Shown here: one piece after another, positions 8,657 through 20,817 of the stretch | Numbering within the stretch: the stretch's first letter is position 1 | How the letters are laid out: each line of letters opens with the position of its first letter | NCBI RefSeq assembly: GCF_024397915.1 | Contig: NZ_CP073347.1 | Coordinates: 620,001 to 684,000, forward strand | From: Marinobacterium rhizophilum | Lineage (GTDB): Bacteria > Pseudomonadota > Gammaproteobacteria > Pseudomonadales > Balneatricaceae | Reading direction: 5' to 3' | Length of the DNA stretch: 64,000 nt | Notes under the pieces: model-generated | Told to the model about the DNA's origin: nothing | The model's database searches: none | The model's input: only the letters and a program-made list of their open reading frames with translations | Made by a program: the position numbers and the translations under genes

Positions 8657-9535
8657 ATGAAAGGAAATCCGGTTTCAGTGTTGCAGTGCGCGCTTGCGCT
8701 GATGCTCCTGTTCGCGCCGACGCTCTGGGCGCAGGGGCCGGTATGGCGCATCGCCAACGGCTCCACGGTGCTGTACCTGGGGGCGACGGTGCATATGCTA
8801 AGGCCCGGGGACCTGCCGCTGCCGGTACAGTTTGATCGGGCCTATGGTCAAGCCGATGTCCTGCTGTTCGAAGTGGAAATCGGTGCCCTGGCAAGCCCCG
8901 ACGTTCAGGGGCTGATGGCGCGGGGGCTGCTGTCTGCCGATGGCACCGTGCTGTCGGACCGGTTGTCCGATAGCACCTGGCAGCGGCTCGTGCGCTACGC
9001 CGGCAGTCGCGGGCTGGCGCCACCGATGCTGCAGCCGCTGCGACCAGCGGGCGTATTTCTGACGCTGCTGGGGATGGAAATGCTGCGCCTTGGGGCCACC
9101 GAAGAGGGGGTGGACATGCAGCTGTATCGCCGCGCCACGCGTGATGCCAAGCCGGTGCGCGCGCTCGAGTCCATCGAGCAGCACCTGCAGTACCTGTTTT
9201 CGATGGGGGAGGAAGATCCCGATCTGTTCCTGAACCAGATGATCGACGAGCTGGAAGCCGACAGTACCCTGCTCGATGACCTGATCGATGCCTGGCGCCG
9301 CGGCGATGAAGCCGCACTGTACGAAGAGCAGGTGCTGCCGCTCAGGCAGGAGTATGAGCCGCTATACCGGCGCCTGCTGCTGGAGCGCAACCAGCACTGG
9401 TGGCCCCGCATTGAAGCCCTGCTGGGGACTCCGGAAACCGAACTGGTGCTGGTTGGCGCCGCTCACCTGGTTGGGCCTGACGGGCTGCTTGCCCAGGCGC
9501 GGGCGCAGGGACTCTCGGTGGAGGCCTTGCAGTAG
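8657..9535 (+). CDS. TraB/GumN family protein
   Basis: 292 aa with a signal peptide (about residues 1-23, ending LFAPTLWAQ). The mature protein matches the TraB/GumN (Tiki-like) fold: WRIANGSTVLYLGATVHMLRPGD near the N terminus with the conserved GxxH-type motif (GATVHM), DVLLFEVE, a central MDMQL/EEGVDMQLYRRA region, ESIEQHLQYLFSM, and a C-terminal LVLVGAAHLVGPDGLLAQARAQG with the second GxxH. Tiki relatives are metalloproteases, which suggests but does not prove peptidase activity in the periplasm. It follows the carboxypeptidase gene with a strong SD AAGGAGG. Confidence 0.85.
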   Translation: MKGNPVSVLQCALALMLLFAPTLWAQGPVWRIANGSTVLYLGATVHMLRPGDLPLPVQFDRAYGQADVLLFEVEIGALASPDVQGLMARGLLSADGTVLSDRLSDSTWQRLVRYAGSRGLAPPMLQPLRPAGVFLTLLGMEMLRLGATEEGVDMQLYRRATRDAKPVRALESIEQHLQYLFSMGEEDPDLFLNQMIDELEADSTLLDDLIDAWRRGDEAALYEEQVLPLRQEYEPLYRRLLLERNQHWWPRIEALLGTPETELVLVGAAHLVGPDGLLAQARAQGLSVEALQ

Positions 9536-9557
9536 GGCCCGCCACGGCTTGAATCAT

Positions 9558-9947
9558 TCAGCTGCTGCGGTCGTCGTCCAGCCAGCGCCGCGTCTGGTCG
9601 CGATCCAGGCCTGGCAACTGTGCCCAGAGCGCCTGCCCGAACAGCTCGTCCAGGCTGCAATCTGCCTGGCTGCACTCGATTTTGTGCCAGGCGCGGGCGC
9701 CGCCGAGGATGCAGTATTCGATATACAGGAACCAGTGCTGCCGCACCGTGCCGCAGGCATCCTTGCGCTTGCCGGGTGCGGCCCAGGCATGCAGCGGGCA
9801 GGCGTGGCGCAGGCTTTGCAAGCGTCGGGTAAGGCCCTGTTGCGTACGAATGCCCGGGGCGGGTTCCGATCGGTGTGATGCGTATCCGGCCGCGGCCCAG
9901 TGCGGGCTTGCTGTTTCCGGTGCGGCGCTAAAATGTGCTTCGAACAT
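9558..9947 (-). CDS. Hypothetical protein
   Basis: 129 aa; family not recognised. The coding frame has a plausible C-terminal domain (QHWFLYIEYCILGGARAWHKIE, then DELFGQALWAQLPGLDRDQTRRWLDDD) that looks like genuine protein rather than a GC-driven shadow. The ATG at 9947 has an SD GGGAG at correct spacing; an in-frame ATG at 10007 would add 20 residues but lacks one. It converges with the TraB gene, 22 bp between stops. A Cys pair (ECSQADC) is the only notable motif. No signal peptide. Confidence 0.6.
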   Translation of the reverse strand: MFEAHFSAAPETASPHWAAAGYASHRSEPAPGIRTQQGLTRRLQSLRHACPLHAWAAPGKRKDACGTVRQHWFLYIEYCILGGARAWHKIECSQADCSLDELFGQALWAQLPGLDRDQTRRWLDDDRSS

Positions 9948-10236
9948 GTCGTGCTCCCATGGTTTGGCGAAAGGCGTGCCGTAATGGCAGGGTCTTTCAA
10001 ATTTCATTCATGAGAGCTGACGTAATAAGTGCGGATACCTGATTGGTTGTCGGTATGGACCGCATCGCCGCTTGGCGGCAACCACCTTGCCCAGGTTGGC
10101 AGGTTGGCGAGGACGTCAGCCCTTCTCGTGATGCAAAACTCTGTAACGCCAGGCTAATCTAGCGGCCTCAAAAAAATAACGCAAGCGGGAAATTGCACCC
10201 GTGACAATCCGTCAGGCTGGGTCATTGTTGCTGCGA

Positions 10237-10713
10237 TTATCCCAGGTGTTCGGCCAGGCGCCTGGCCTGGGCCTGGCGCATCAGCAGCTGGCAGCGCTCA
10301 CCGGGCTGCAGCCAGAATGCGGTTCCCCGGCGTGCATCCTGGTCCTGTACCTGGGCAGACCCCGGTTCTGTGCCGGGGGCGATGGCGCTGAATTCCTGCG
10401 CCAGCATGTCCGGAATGCGTGCCTTTGCGTCCTTGCCAGGAATCAGCAGCCAGTTGCCACTGTCCAGTGTCAGTAAACTGAAGGCGGTGCCATCGGGCAG
10501 CGCACATGGGTGCAGACCGGTGACGGCAAGGGGGCGAGCAAGGCCGAGCAGGTTGCCCAGTGCGAGCACCAGGGCGCCGTCCGCGTCGCATTCCAGCGCC
10601 AGCTCATCAACCAGGGCAGGCCGAGCCGGTGTCAGCGACAGGCTGCTGGCATTGAGTTCGCAATGCAACTCCAGCTGGGTGAGGGGGTTGGGTGCTTTGG
10701 CGGCGACATGCAT
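10237..10713 (-). CDS. Hypothetical protein downstream of gcvT
   Basis: 158 aa, function unknown. The protein is leucine- and alanine-rich with an alternating hydrophobic pattern (LELHCELNASSLSL, LALECDADGALVLALGNLLGL, FSLLTLDSGNWLLIPGKDAKARIPDML) suggesting a beta-rich soluble domain. No signal peptide or known motif is seen. It lies 83 bp downstream of gcvT on the same strand and may be the last gene of that transcript. The SD before the ATG is weak, so an internal start is possible. Confidence 0.55.
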   Translation of the reverse strand: MHVAAKAPNPLTQLELHCELNASSLSLTPARPALVDELALECDADGALVLALGNLLGLARPLAVTGLHPCALPDGTAFSLLTLDSGNWLLIPGKDAKARIPDMLAQEFSAIAPGTEPGSAQVQDQDARRGTAFWLQPGERCQLLMRQAQARRLAEHLG

Positions 10714-10796
10714 GCAGGTGTTCTCGTCTGGGGCCCGGGATTGGACAGGGCTGGCGCCGCAGGGTGGCTGCGGCGCTGGCGTATCCGTGGCGCTAA

Positions 10797-11927
10797 TCAG
10801 CCACGGAAGTAGCGCTGTTCAACGAAGGGCATCTTGCTGATGCGCATGGGCAGTTTCTTGCCGCGGACTTCGGCAAAGACAGTGCTGTCCATCTCGGCAG
10901 CGGCGGTGCTGACATAGCCCATGGCGATGGATGCGCCGGCGCTCGGGCCGAAGGTGCCGGAGGTGACGATACCGATGCGATTGTCATCGGCATCGAACAG
11001 CTCGGTGCCTTCGCGTACCGGTGCCCGACCTTCGCCGATCATGCCGACGCGCTTGCGGCTATTGTCCTTGTTGGCGATCTGACCCAGGATGATATCGGCG
11101 CCGGGGAAGCCGCCGGCACGCTCGCCATCACTGCGGCGGCACTTGGAAATGGCCCACAGCAGGCTGGATTCGACCGGCGTTGTATCGGTATCCAGGTCGT
11201 GGCCGTACAGGCACAGGCCGGATTCCAGGCGCAGGGAGTCACGGGCACCCAGGCCAATGGCTTCGACTTCCGGCTGGGCCAGCAGCAGGCGGCACAGGCG
11301 TTCGGCGTCGGCGGCGGGAATGGAGATTTCGTAGCCGTCTTCGCCGGTATAGCCCGAGCGGCTGACAAAGCAGTCCACGCCATCGATGCTGACGCGGCCG
11401 CTGTCCATGAACACCATGCTGGCCACCTGGGGTGCCAGTCGGCTCAGCGCGGTAACGGCAGCCGGGCCCTGCAGGGCGACCAGGGCGCGGTCGTCCAGCT
11501 CCTCGAGCGTTACCCCGTCCGGCAGATGGGCACGCATGTGCGCGATGTCCTGTTCCTTGCAGGCGGCGTTCACCACGACATAGATGCTGTCACCCCAGTT
11601 GGCAACCATCAGGTCGTCCAGAATGCCGCCCTTGTCGTTGGTGAAAATGGCATAGCGCTGCTTGCCCAGGGGCAGATCAATGATGTCCACCGGTACCAGG
11701 GACTCCAGCATGCTGGCGGCGCCGGCGCCTGTCAGCATCACCTGGCCCATGTGGGATACGTCGAACAGGCCGGCCTGTTCGCGGGTCTGCAGGTGTTCCT
11801 TCTTTACGCCCAGCGGGTACTGAACCGGCATTTCGTAACCAGCAAAGGGCACCATCTTGGCGCCAAGCTCCAGATGCAGGTCGTACAGTGGGGTTTTTTT
11901 CAGGGCGCTGTTGGGTTGCTCAGCCAT
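10797..11927 (-). CDS. gcvT: Aminomethyltransferase, glycine cleavage T protein
   Basis: T protein of the glycine cleavage complex: transfers the methylene from aminomethyl-lipoyl-GcvH to tetrahydrofolate and releases ammonia. 376 aa, slightly longer than E. coli GcvT (364). Signatures: TPLYDLHLELGAKMVPFAGYEMPVQY at the start, GLFDVSHMGQV, the folate-binding Asp region in SRSGYTGEDGYEISIP, GARDSLRLESGLCLYGHDLD and SGTFGPSAGASIAMGYV. It is transcribed away from the rest of the gcv genes, behind its own promoter and palindrome. SD CGGAGC precedes the ATG. Confidence 0.95.
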   Translation of the reverse strand: MAEQPNSALKKTPLYDLHLELGAKMVPFAGYEMPVQYPLGVKKEHLQTREQAGLFDVSHMGQVMLTGAGAASMLESLVPVDIIDLPLGKQRYAIFTNDKGGILDDLMVANWGDSIYVVVNAACKEQDIAHMRAHLPDGVTLEELDDRALVALQGPAAVTALSRLAPQVASMVFMDSGRVSIDGVDCFVSRSGYTGEDGYEISIPAADAERLCRLLLAQPEVEAIGLGARDSLRLESGLCLYGHDLDTDTTPVESSLLWAISKCRRSDGERAGGFPGADIILGQIANKDNSRKRVGMIGEGRAPVREGTELFDADDNRIGIVTSGTFGPSAGASIAMGYVSTAAAEMDSTVFAEVRGKKLPMRISKMPFVEQRYFRG

Positions 11928-12010
11928 GATGTGCTCCGTATTGAAGGTGTGTTGGCGGTTCGGGTGCCGGGCGAATCGCAGCCTCGCTCAGGCCGATCCG
12001 GATAAACTAA

Positions 12011-12056
12011 GTTTCCAATAGGAAACAAAATTAGCGGATCATTCTGTCGATTGCAA
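12011..12056 (-). promoter_or_regulatory. gcvT promoter with palindromic operator
   Basis: Read on the minus strand: TTGCAA (12056-12051), a 17-bp spacer, then TAATTT (12033-12028), a good sigma-70 pair. Immediately downstream is GTTTCC-TATT-GGAAAC (12026-12011), a perfect 6-bp inverted repeat around a 4-bp centre, placed over the expected start site. The same core recurs at 13030-13043. The layout is that of a repressor operator, most simply for the neighbouring XRE-cupin protein (inference). Confidence 0.6.
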
Positions 12057-12202
12057 TACATAAATGGTGCCGGGCTGTCGTAATGACGCAGCAAGGTGTC
12101 GCCACCCGGGGGCTGAATTCAGGCAAAGGCCGCTTTCCCTGTGCCGGGGCGGCCTGTCTGCAGAGGGGAGTCAGTATAGCAGGCGGTCGGGTCGTTGCCG
12201 GG

Positions 12203-12832
12203 TCAGGCGGTGACCCACAGAATGACCGCGTCCTCTTCGCTGGTGGAGACCAGGGTGTGACCCATCTCGCAGTCGTAGTAGGCGCTGTCGCCTTCGGCCA
12301 GGTCTATGGGTTCGTAGAACTCGGTATAAAAGCGGATGCTGCCGCTGAGTACATAGAGCAGTTCTTCGCCGTCATGACGTACCCAGTCTCCATATTCGTC
12401 GAAACTGCGCGCCCGCACCGTGGTCTTGTACGGGATCATTTTCTTGTTGGTCAGCTGGGCGGCGAGCATCTCGTGTTCGTAGGTTGGCGTGGCCCGCGGC
12501 TTGCCTTCACCGCAGCGAGTGATGTCGCGCCGGCCGCCACTGCTGCGGGTCTTGCTGGGTTGCGAGAAAAGCTGCGGTATATCGATACCCAATCCCTTTA
12601 CCAGCTTGTTGACGGCGGTGAAGGTGGGGGATATCTGTTCGTTTTCAATTTTCGACAGGGTCGAGCGGGCCAGGCCTGTGCGCTTGCTGGCTTCCTCCAG
12701 GGTGAGGTTCTGGCTCAGCCGGATTTCCCGCACCCGCTTGCCCAGCTGCAGGGGCTCGACAATGGCTTCGTGATTGGCGGCGCTTACCTGAAGCTCGGGG
12801 GGCTGCGAAGGGGGCTGGGATTGGTCAGACAT
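12203..12832 (-). CDS. XRE-family regulator with C-terminal cupin domain
   Basis: 209 aa. An HTH_3 domain at residues 30-85 (LGKRVREIRLSQNLTLEEASKRTGLARSTLSKIENEQISPTFTAVNKLVKGL) is followed by a small-molecule-binding cupin at about residues 125-209 (WVRHDGEELLYVLSGSIRFYTEFYEPIDLAEGDSAYYDCEMGHTLVS). This architecture is common in regulators of amino acid and polyamine catabolism. The gene stands between gcvT and mscS-sdaA-glyA-gcvH-gcvP, so a glycine/serine-responsive regulator is the natural proposal, supported by shared palindromes in both control regions. The effector is unknown. SD CAGGAGTG precedes the ATG. Confidence 0.88.
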   Translation of the reverse strand: MSDQSQPPSQPPELQVSAANHEAIVEPLQLGKRVREIRLSQNLTLEEASKRTGLARSTLSKIENEQISPTFTAVNKLVKGLGIDIPQLFSQPSKTRSSGGRRDITRCGEGKPRATPTYEHEMLAAQLTNKKMIPYKTTVRARSFDEYGDWVRHDGEELLYVLSGSIRFYTEFYEPIDLAEGDSAYYDCEMGHTLVSTSEEDAVILWVTA

Positions 12833-13241
12833 GAAGCAATCACTCCTGGGCCGGTTTTGCGGGCTGGTGGCACACCTGGGCGTTTATCTGGAGGCGCGGG
12901 GCGGGCGACAGAGCGACGCTGAATGGTTAACCGGCAAGATATTTTATGTTTCCCCGATACTACACAAGCCGCCGGATGATGGAAAGAAAGCCCGCAGGCG
13001 TTGGTAGCACGCGAATTAAGGGAATTATGTTTCCTATAGGAAATTTATCGTTGATTTGTGGAAATGCTGTTGCTAGTCTAGCGGCTCTGCGGGATTGAGC
13101 CTGTACCGGGCGTACCGGTGTTCCCTTGTCGCCTTATGGCGGTTTGCCGATCATACTTGGTGTACCACGGCATTGACGCAATGCCTTAATCTCCGGCAGG
13201 CCGGTTTGGCGGTGCGCCGACAGAACGGCAGGAAAGCATAG
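12833..13241. promoter_or_regulatory. Divergent control region between the XRE-cupin gene and mscS
   Basis: 409 bp without a gene. It holds a 14-bp palindrome TTTCC-TATA-GGAAA (13030-13043) and a half-site TATGTTTCC (12945-12953) sharing GGAAACATAA on the minus strand with the full site. On the plus strand TTGATT (13051-13056), 17 bp, TAGTCT (13074-13079) is a likely promoter for mscS; the palindrome lies just upstream of its -35, a place suited to activation or upstream repression. The half-site falls in a possible minus-strand promoter for the regulator gene (TAAAAT as -10), suggesting autoregulation. I saw no glycine riboswitch. Confidence 0.5.
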
Positions 13242-14576
13242 ATGGACATAAACGAGTTCGTGGTCAGGCTTGAGCAGATGTTGTCCGCATCGCTGGCGTG
13301 GCTGAGCAGTCCGACCTTTTACTCCCAGGTTGGTCTGATGGCGGTGGCGCTGCTGGTAGGGTATTCGATTGCAGCCTACCTGAAGACCCATTCGCCACTG
13401 CTGCGAAAGCGCCCGCAGGAAGGGTCTCTGTTGCGCCTGCGGCTGCAGATTTATGCGTCCCGCAACCTGCTGCTGCCGCTGATGCTGATTTTGATGTTGT
13501 CCATAGCCGCCGACCTGAGCCAAAAACTGCTGGGGCAAAACTGGCTGGTGCGTCTGGGGCTGAGCTTCGCCGTGGTGTTCATGCTCTACTCGATCATCAA
13601 TCGTTTTGTGGAGAAGAAGTTTTTCCGCACCCTGGCGAGCTGGGTCTTTTTACCCATCGCGCTGTTGCATATTTTCGGCTGGCTCAATGGCCTGATTGCC
13701 TACCTCGAAGGCATTTCCGTGGAAGTCGGCAATATCGAGATTTCGGCCTACGGTGTGGTGCGGGTGCTGATATTCGGGTCGGTCCTGTTTTGGCTCGGGC
13801 GCCTGTCCAACAACGCCGGCCAGCAGATTATCCGCAGCCAGCAGGACCTGGATGCCGGCACGCGGGAAGTATTTGCCAAGCTGTTCCAGATCGCGCTGTT
13901 CTTTATTGTCTTCATTCTGCTGTTGCAGATCATGGGCATCAACCTGACGGCGCTGGCGGTCTTCGGAGGGGCCCTGGGTGTGGGGCTGGGGTTTGGCCTG
14001 CAGTCGATTGCCTCGAACTTTATCTCCGGCATCATTCTGCTGCTGGAACGTTCTCTCAGCGTGGGGGACTACGTCGAGATGGAAGATGGCCGCAAGGGCA
14101 AGATCCGGGAGCTGAACATGAGATCCACCACGCTGGAAACCTTCGATGGCAAGGACATCATGGTGCCCAACGAACAGTTTATCAGCGGCAGCTTTACCAA
14201 CTGGACGCACAAGAACATCAAGCAGCGGTACGCGCTGGAATTTCAGGTGTCCTACCAGACAGACCTGCATTTTCTGTTCGATCTGCTGCGCCGGGTTGTC
14301 GCCAGTCACCCCCGGGTGATCAGTGGCGATGATATTCCGATCGAGGAGCGTCCGGATGCCGAGATCAGCGGCTTTGGTGATTCCGGGGTGGATATCCTGG
14401 TGGAGTTCTGGATGGAAGGTGTCGATGACGGCGAGAACCGTGTCGGTGGCGATCTGCTGCTGATGATCTGGGATGCGTTCAAGGAACACCATATCGAGAT
14501 TCCGTTCCCGCAGCGCGAAGTCAGGGTATTGAATCCGGGCGCGGCCAAGGTTTCTGACGAAGCCGGGCAGCGTTAA
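13242..14576 (+). CDS. MscS-family mechanosensitive ion channel
   Basis: 444 aa inner-membrane channel. Hydrophobic helices near residues 25-45, 70-90, 100-120, 130-150 and 165-185 precede the pore helix and MscS core: LTALAVFGGALGVGLGFGLQSIASNFISGIILLLERSLSVGD (about 225-270), with the Gly/Ala packing of TM3, then the beta domain VEMEDGRKGKIRELNMRSTTLETFDGKDIMVPN and the C-terminal alpha/beta part ending IPFPQREVRV. It is larger than E. coli MscS (286 aa), resembling YbdG/mini-conductance relatives. It heads the serine/glycine operon; sdaA starts 33 bp later, so it may serve osmotic or small-solute release linked to that pathway (inference). Confidence 0.9.
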   Translation: MDINEFVVRLEQMLSASLAWLSSPTFYSQVGLMAVALLVGYSIAAYLKTHSPLLRKRPQEGSLLRLRLQIYASRNLLLPLMLILMLSIAADLSQKLLGQNWLVRLGLSFAVVFMLYSIINRFVEKKFFRTLASWVFLPIALLHIFGWLNGLIAYLEGISVEVGNIEISAYGVVRVLIFGSVLFWLGRLSNNAGQQIIRSQQDLDAGTREVFAKLFQIALFFIVFILLLQIMGINLTALAVFGGALGVGLGFGLQSIASNFISGIILLLERSLSVGDYVEMEDGRKGKIRELNMRSTTLETFDGKDIMVPNEQFISGSFTNWTHKNIKQRYALEFQVSYQTDLHFLFDLLRRVVASHPRVISGDDIPIEERPDAEISGFGDSGVDILVEFWMEGVDDGENRVGGDLLLMIWDAFKEHHIEIPFPQREVRVLNPGAAKVSDEAGQR

Positions 14577-14609
14577 TTTTTCCTAAAACCAAAGGCAGCA
14601 GGCGACGCC

Positions 14610-15995
14610 ATGGCACTGAGCATATTTGATCTGTTCAAGATTGGGGTTGGGCCCTCGTCGTCCCACACGGTGGGGCCCATGGTGGCGGCCAACCGTTTTG
14701 TGGCGGAATTGAACGAGCGCAACCTGATGGACAGGGTGGCAGCGGTGAAGGTGAGCCTGTTTGGCTCCCTGGCGATGACCGGCAAGGGCCATGCCACCGA
14801 TATTGCTGCCATGCTCGGGCTGCTGGGTGAACAGCCGGACCGGGTGGATCCGGCCCGCATTGATCCCCTGATCGCCGATATCCGTGACACCGGCCAGCTG
14901 CTGCTGGGCGGCGTGCAAGCCGTGCCGTTTCGCGAGGCCGATCACCTGCGCTTCCACTTTGGCGAGTCGCTCCCCAAGCACCCCAATGGCATGCGCCTGG
15001 AAGTACTGGATGCCGCCGGGCTGATTTTCTACAGCAATGTGTACTACTCGGTGGGGGGCGGATTCGTACTCAGCGATGCCCAGGCCAATGATCAGGGGCG
15101 TGGCGCCGAGGATGAGTCCTTCGAGGTGCCGTACCCGTTCAACAATGCCGCTGAGCTGCTGGCCTATGGCGATGAGGCGGGTCTGAGCATTGCCGAGCTG
15201 GTGATGGAGAACGAACGCACTCGCCACACGGACGAGGACATCAGCCAGCGCCTGCTGAAAATCTGGCAGGTAATGGATGACTGCATCCGTGCAGGCTGCA
15301 AGCACACCGGCGAGCTGCCGGGCGGGTTGCGCGTCAAGCGCCGCGCCCACGACATGTGGCAGGAACTGGTCAACCACCCCGAACGCAGCATCAAGGATCA
15401 CCTCACGGTACTGGACTGGGTCAATCTTTATGCCATCGCGGTCAACGAGGAAAATGCAGCCAGCGGCCGGGTGGTCACGGCGCCCACCAATGGTGCGGCC
15501 GGCGTAATTCCGGCGGTGCTGGCCTATTACGACCGCTTCGTGCCGGGCAGCAGCCTGGAGGGCATCAAGACCTTCCTGGTGACCGCCGCCGCCATCGGCA
15601 TGCTGTACAAGAAGAATGCCTCGATATCGGCTGCCGAAGTGGGCTGCCAGGGCGAGATTGGCGTGGCCTGCTCCATGGCCGCCGGTGCCCTGTGCGCGGT
15701 GCTGGGCGGCAGCAATCGCCAGATCGAGAACGCCGCCGAGATCGGCATGGAACACAACCTGGGCCTGACCTGCGACCCCATCGGCGGACTGGTGCAGGTG
15801 CCCTGCATCGAGCGCAATACCATGGGGGCGGTCAAGGCCATCAATGCGGCGCGCCTGGCGCTGCGCGGTACCGGTGAGCACCATGTGTCGCTCGACAGTG
15901 TGATCGAGACCATGCGCCAGACCGGCCTCGACATGCAGGACAAGTACAAGGAAACCTCGACCGGCGGCCTGGCCGTCAACGTGGTGGCCTGTTGA
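14610..15995 (+). CDS. sdaA: L-serine ammonia-lyase, iron-sulfur type
   Basis: Converts L-serine to pyruvate and ammonia using a [4Fe-4S] cluster. 461 aa, as for single-chain SdaA/SdaB (about 455). [24 protein letters not shown] is the family start; the cluster cysteines are in [24 protein letters not shown] and C-terminal segments, notably [19 protein letters not shown] and [21 protein letters not shown]. It follows mscS by 33 bp and precedes glyA by 32 bp. With glyA and gcvTHP it completes a route from glycine through serine to pyruvate. Pseudomonas carries the same grouping (gcvH2-gcvP2-glyA2-sdaA-gcvT2). Confidence 0.96.
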   Translation: MALSIFDLFKIGVGPSSSHTVGPMVAANRFVAELNERNLMDRVAAVKVSLFGSLAMTGKGHATDIAAMLGLLGEQPDRVDPARIDPLIADIRDTGQLLLGGVQAVPFREADHLRFHFGESLPKHPNGMRLEVLDAAGLIFYSNVYYSVGGGFVLSDAQANDQGRGAEDESFEVPYPFNNAAELLAYGDEAGLSIAELVMENERTRHTDEDISQRLLKIWQVMDDCIRAGCKHTGELPGGLRVKRRAHDMWQELVNHPERSIKDHLTVLDWVNLYAIAVNEENAASGRVVTAPTNGAAGVIPAVLAYYDRFVPGSSLEGIKTFLVTAAAIGMLYKKNASISAAEVGCQGEIGVACSMAAGALCAVLGGSNRQIENAAEIGMEHNLGLTCDPIGGLVQVPCIERNTMGAVKAINAARLALRGTGEHHVSLDSVIETMRQTGLDMQDKYKETSTGGLAVNVVAC

Positions 15996-16027
15996 TCAAC
16001 CTTCAGCCAGCTGGGAGCAAGTAAGAC

Positions 16028-17329
16028 ATGAGTACACAGGACCTCTACGCCAACGCTGAACGTGCGGCGTTTTTCACCCGGGATCTCGGTGCCGCAGATC
16101 CCGCGTTGCAGGGTGCGGTAGATGCGGAATTCCGCCGTCAGGACAGCCAGATTGAGCTGATCGCCTCGGAAAATATTGTCTCAAAGGCGGTGATGCAGGC
16201 GCAGGGAACCGTACTGACCAACAAGTACGCCGAAGGCTACCCGGGCCGCCGCTACTACGGCGGTTGCGAGCATGTCGATGAAGCCGAGGCGCTGGCGATT
16301 TCCCGTGCCAAGGAGCTGTTCAACTGTGAATTCGTCAATGTGCAGCCCCATTCCGGTGCCCAGGCCAACGGTGCCGTGATGCTGGCGCTGCTGCAGCCCG
16401 GCGATACCGTGCTGGGGATGTCGCTGGACGCCGGTGGCCACCTGACCCACGGTGCGCGCCCGGCGCTGTCGGGAAAATGGTTCAATGCCGTGCAGTACGG
16501 CGTATCCCGCGACACCCAGCGTATCGACTACGACGCCGTGGAAACCCTGGCCGTTGAATGCCAGCCCAAACTCATCATCGCCGGTGGCTCCGCCATTCCG
16601 CGCGAAATCGACTTCGCCCGTTTCCGGGCGATTGCCGACAAGGTGGGCGCGCTGCTGATGGTCGACATGGCCCACATCGCCGGCCTGGTGGCCACCGGAG
16701 CGCACCCGAGCCCGCTGCCCCACGCCCACGTGGTGACTACCACCACCCACAAGACCCTGCGCGGCCCCCGCGGCGGCATGATCCTGTGCAACGACCTGGA
16801 CCTGGGCAAGAAGATCAACTCGGCGGTGTTCCCGGGCCTGCAGGGCGGCCCGCTGATGCATGTGATCGCCGCCAAGGCGGTGGCCTTCGGTGAAGCGCTG
16901 CAACCGGGCTTCAAGACCTATATAGACCAGGTGCGTGAAAACGCCCGCACCCTGGCGGCGGTGATGGTCGAGCGCGGCTGTGACGTTGTCACCGGCGGCA
17001 CCGATACCCACCTGATGCTGGTGGACCTGCGTCCCAAGGGACTGAAAGGCAACCAGGTCGAAGAGGCACTGGAGCGCGCCGGTATTACCTGCAACAAGAA
17101 CGGCATCCCGTTTGACCCGGAAAAGCCCATGGTCACCTCGGGTATTCGCCTGGGCACACCGGCCGGGACCACCCGCGGCTTTGGCGTGGCCGAATTCAGC
17201 CAGATAGGCCACCTGATCAACGATGTGCTCGACGGTCTGGTCGCGAGCCCCGACGGCAACGCAGCGGTTGAGGCCAGGGTGCTGGCCGAGGTCGAAGCCC
17301 TCTGTGCCCGCTTCCCGTTATATCGCTAG
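16028..17329 (+). CDS. glyA: Serine hydroxymethyltransferase
   Basis: PLP enzyme that interconverts glycine plus 5,10-methylene-THF and serine. 433 aa. Seen: [20 protein letters not shown], the [21 protein letters not shown] loop, the PLP lysine in [18 protein letters not shown] (about residue 241), and the C-terminal [15 protein letters not shown]. Within this operon it is probably the catabolic copy, taking the one-carbon unit released by the glycine cleavage complex and making serine for SdaA; a second biosynthetic glyA elsewhere is expected but not visible here. Confidence 0.97.
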   Translation: MSTQDLYANAERAAFFTRDLGAADPALQGAVDAEFRRQDSQIELIASENIVSKAVMQAQGTVLTNKYAEGYPGRRYYGGCEHVDEAEALAISRAKELFNCEFVNVQPHSGAQANGAVMLALLQPGDTVLGMSLDAGGHLTHGARPALSGKWFNAVQYGVSRDTQRIDYDAVETLAVECQPKLIIAGGSAIPREIDFARFRAIADKVGALLMVDMAHIAGLVATGAHPSPLPHAHVVTTTTHKTLRGPRGGMILCNDLDLGKKINSAVFPGLQGGPLMHVIAAKAVAFGEALQPGFKTYIDQVRENARTLAAVMVERGCDVVTGGTDTHLMLVDLRPKGLKGNQVEEALERAGITCNKNGIPFDPEKPMVTSGIRLGTPAGTTRGFGVAEFSQIGHLINDVLDGLVASPDGNAAVEARVLAEVEALCARFPLYR

Positions 17330-17411
17330 CCTGAAGGCCGCTCGGGCGGGCAGGGGCTCGCCGGGCTGCGCCTAAAACTTTACTGAAAAAAGCGTTTGGA
17401 AGGATTTCTTG

Positions 17412-17804
17412 ATGAACAATGTGCCCAATACTCTGAAATATACTGCATCTCACGAGTGGATTCTCGATAATGGCGACGGTACCGTAACCGTCGGTATTAC
17501 CGATCACGCTCAGGAGCTGCTCGGCGATGTGGTGTTCGTCGAACTGCCCGAAGTGGGCCGCGATGTCGCCAAGGGTGAAGACTTCTCCCTGGTGGAGTCC
17601 GTCAAGGCGGCCTCCGACATCTACGCGCCACTGTCCGGTGAAGTGATTGCCGTGAACGAGTCCCTGATGGATGCCCCCGAGACCCTGAATGAATCCGCCT
17701 ATGACGCAGGCTGGATCGCCAAATTGAAACTGGCAGACGCTGCCGAGCTCAACGCACTGCTCGACGCCAGCGCCTACCAGGCCACGGTTGCGGAACAAGA
17801 CTGA
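17412..17804 (+). CDS. gcvH: Glycine cleavage system H protein
   Basis: Lipoyl carrier of the glycine cleavage complex, 130 aa. [10 protein letters not shown] is the family start, and the lipoylated lysine is K65 in [19 protein letters not shown]. The C-terminal [10 protein letters not shown] is typical. The ATG at 17412 is chosen over the in-frame TTG at 17409; SD AAGGA (17400-17404) has good spacing to the ATG. It lies between glyA and gcvP in the operon. Confidence 0.96.
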   Translation: MNNVPNTLKYTASHEWILDNGDGTVTVGITDHAQELLGDVVFVELPEVGRDVAKGEDFSLVESVKAASDIYAPLSGEVIAVNESLMDAPETLNESAYDAGWIAKLKLADAAELNALLDASAYQATVAEQD

Positions 17805-17839
17805 CCCTGCGCAGACAGGGCTGACTTTTTACGCAAATC

Positions 17840-17860
17840 GCGAAGCGCCAGGCGCTTCGC
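17840..17860 (+). other. Perfect intercistronic hairpin between gcvH and gcvP
   Basis: GCGAAGCGCC, A, GGCGCTTCGC: a 10-bp perfect inverted repeat around one base. No T-run follows, so it is not a terminator; it may stabilise or process the gcvH mRNA relative to gcvP. Confidence 0.55.
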
Positions 17861-17925
17861 ACTATTAAAACCCGTTGCCGCAGTCGGACTCTTCGACAGC
17901 GGCACAGAGCAGGCAGGTTAGTGTT

Positions 17926-20817
<2,892 letters not shown>

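Noticed and set aside
11928..13241. Glycine riboswitch before gcvT or the sdaA operon
   Set aside because: Looked for the conserved aptamer cores; none seen. A palindromic operator explains regulation better.
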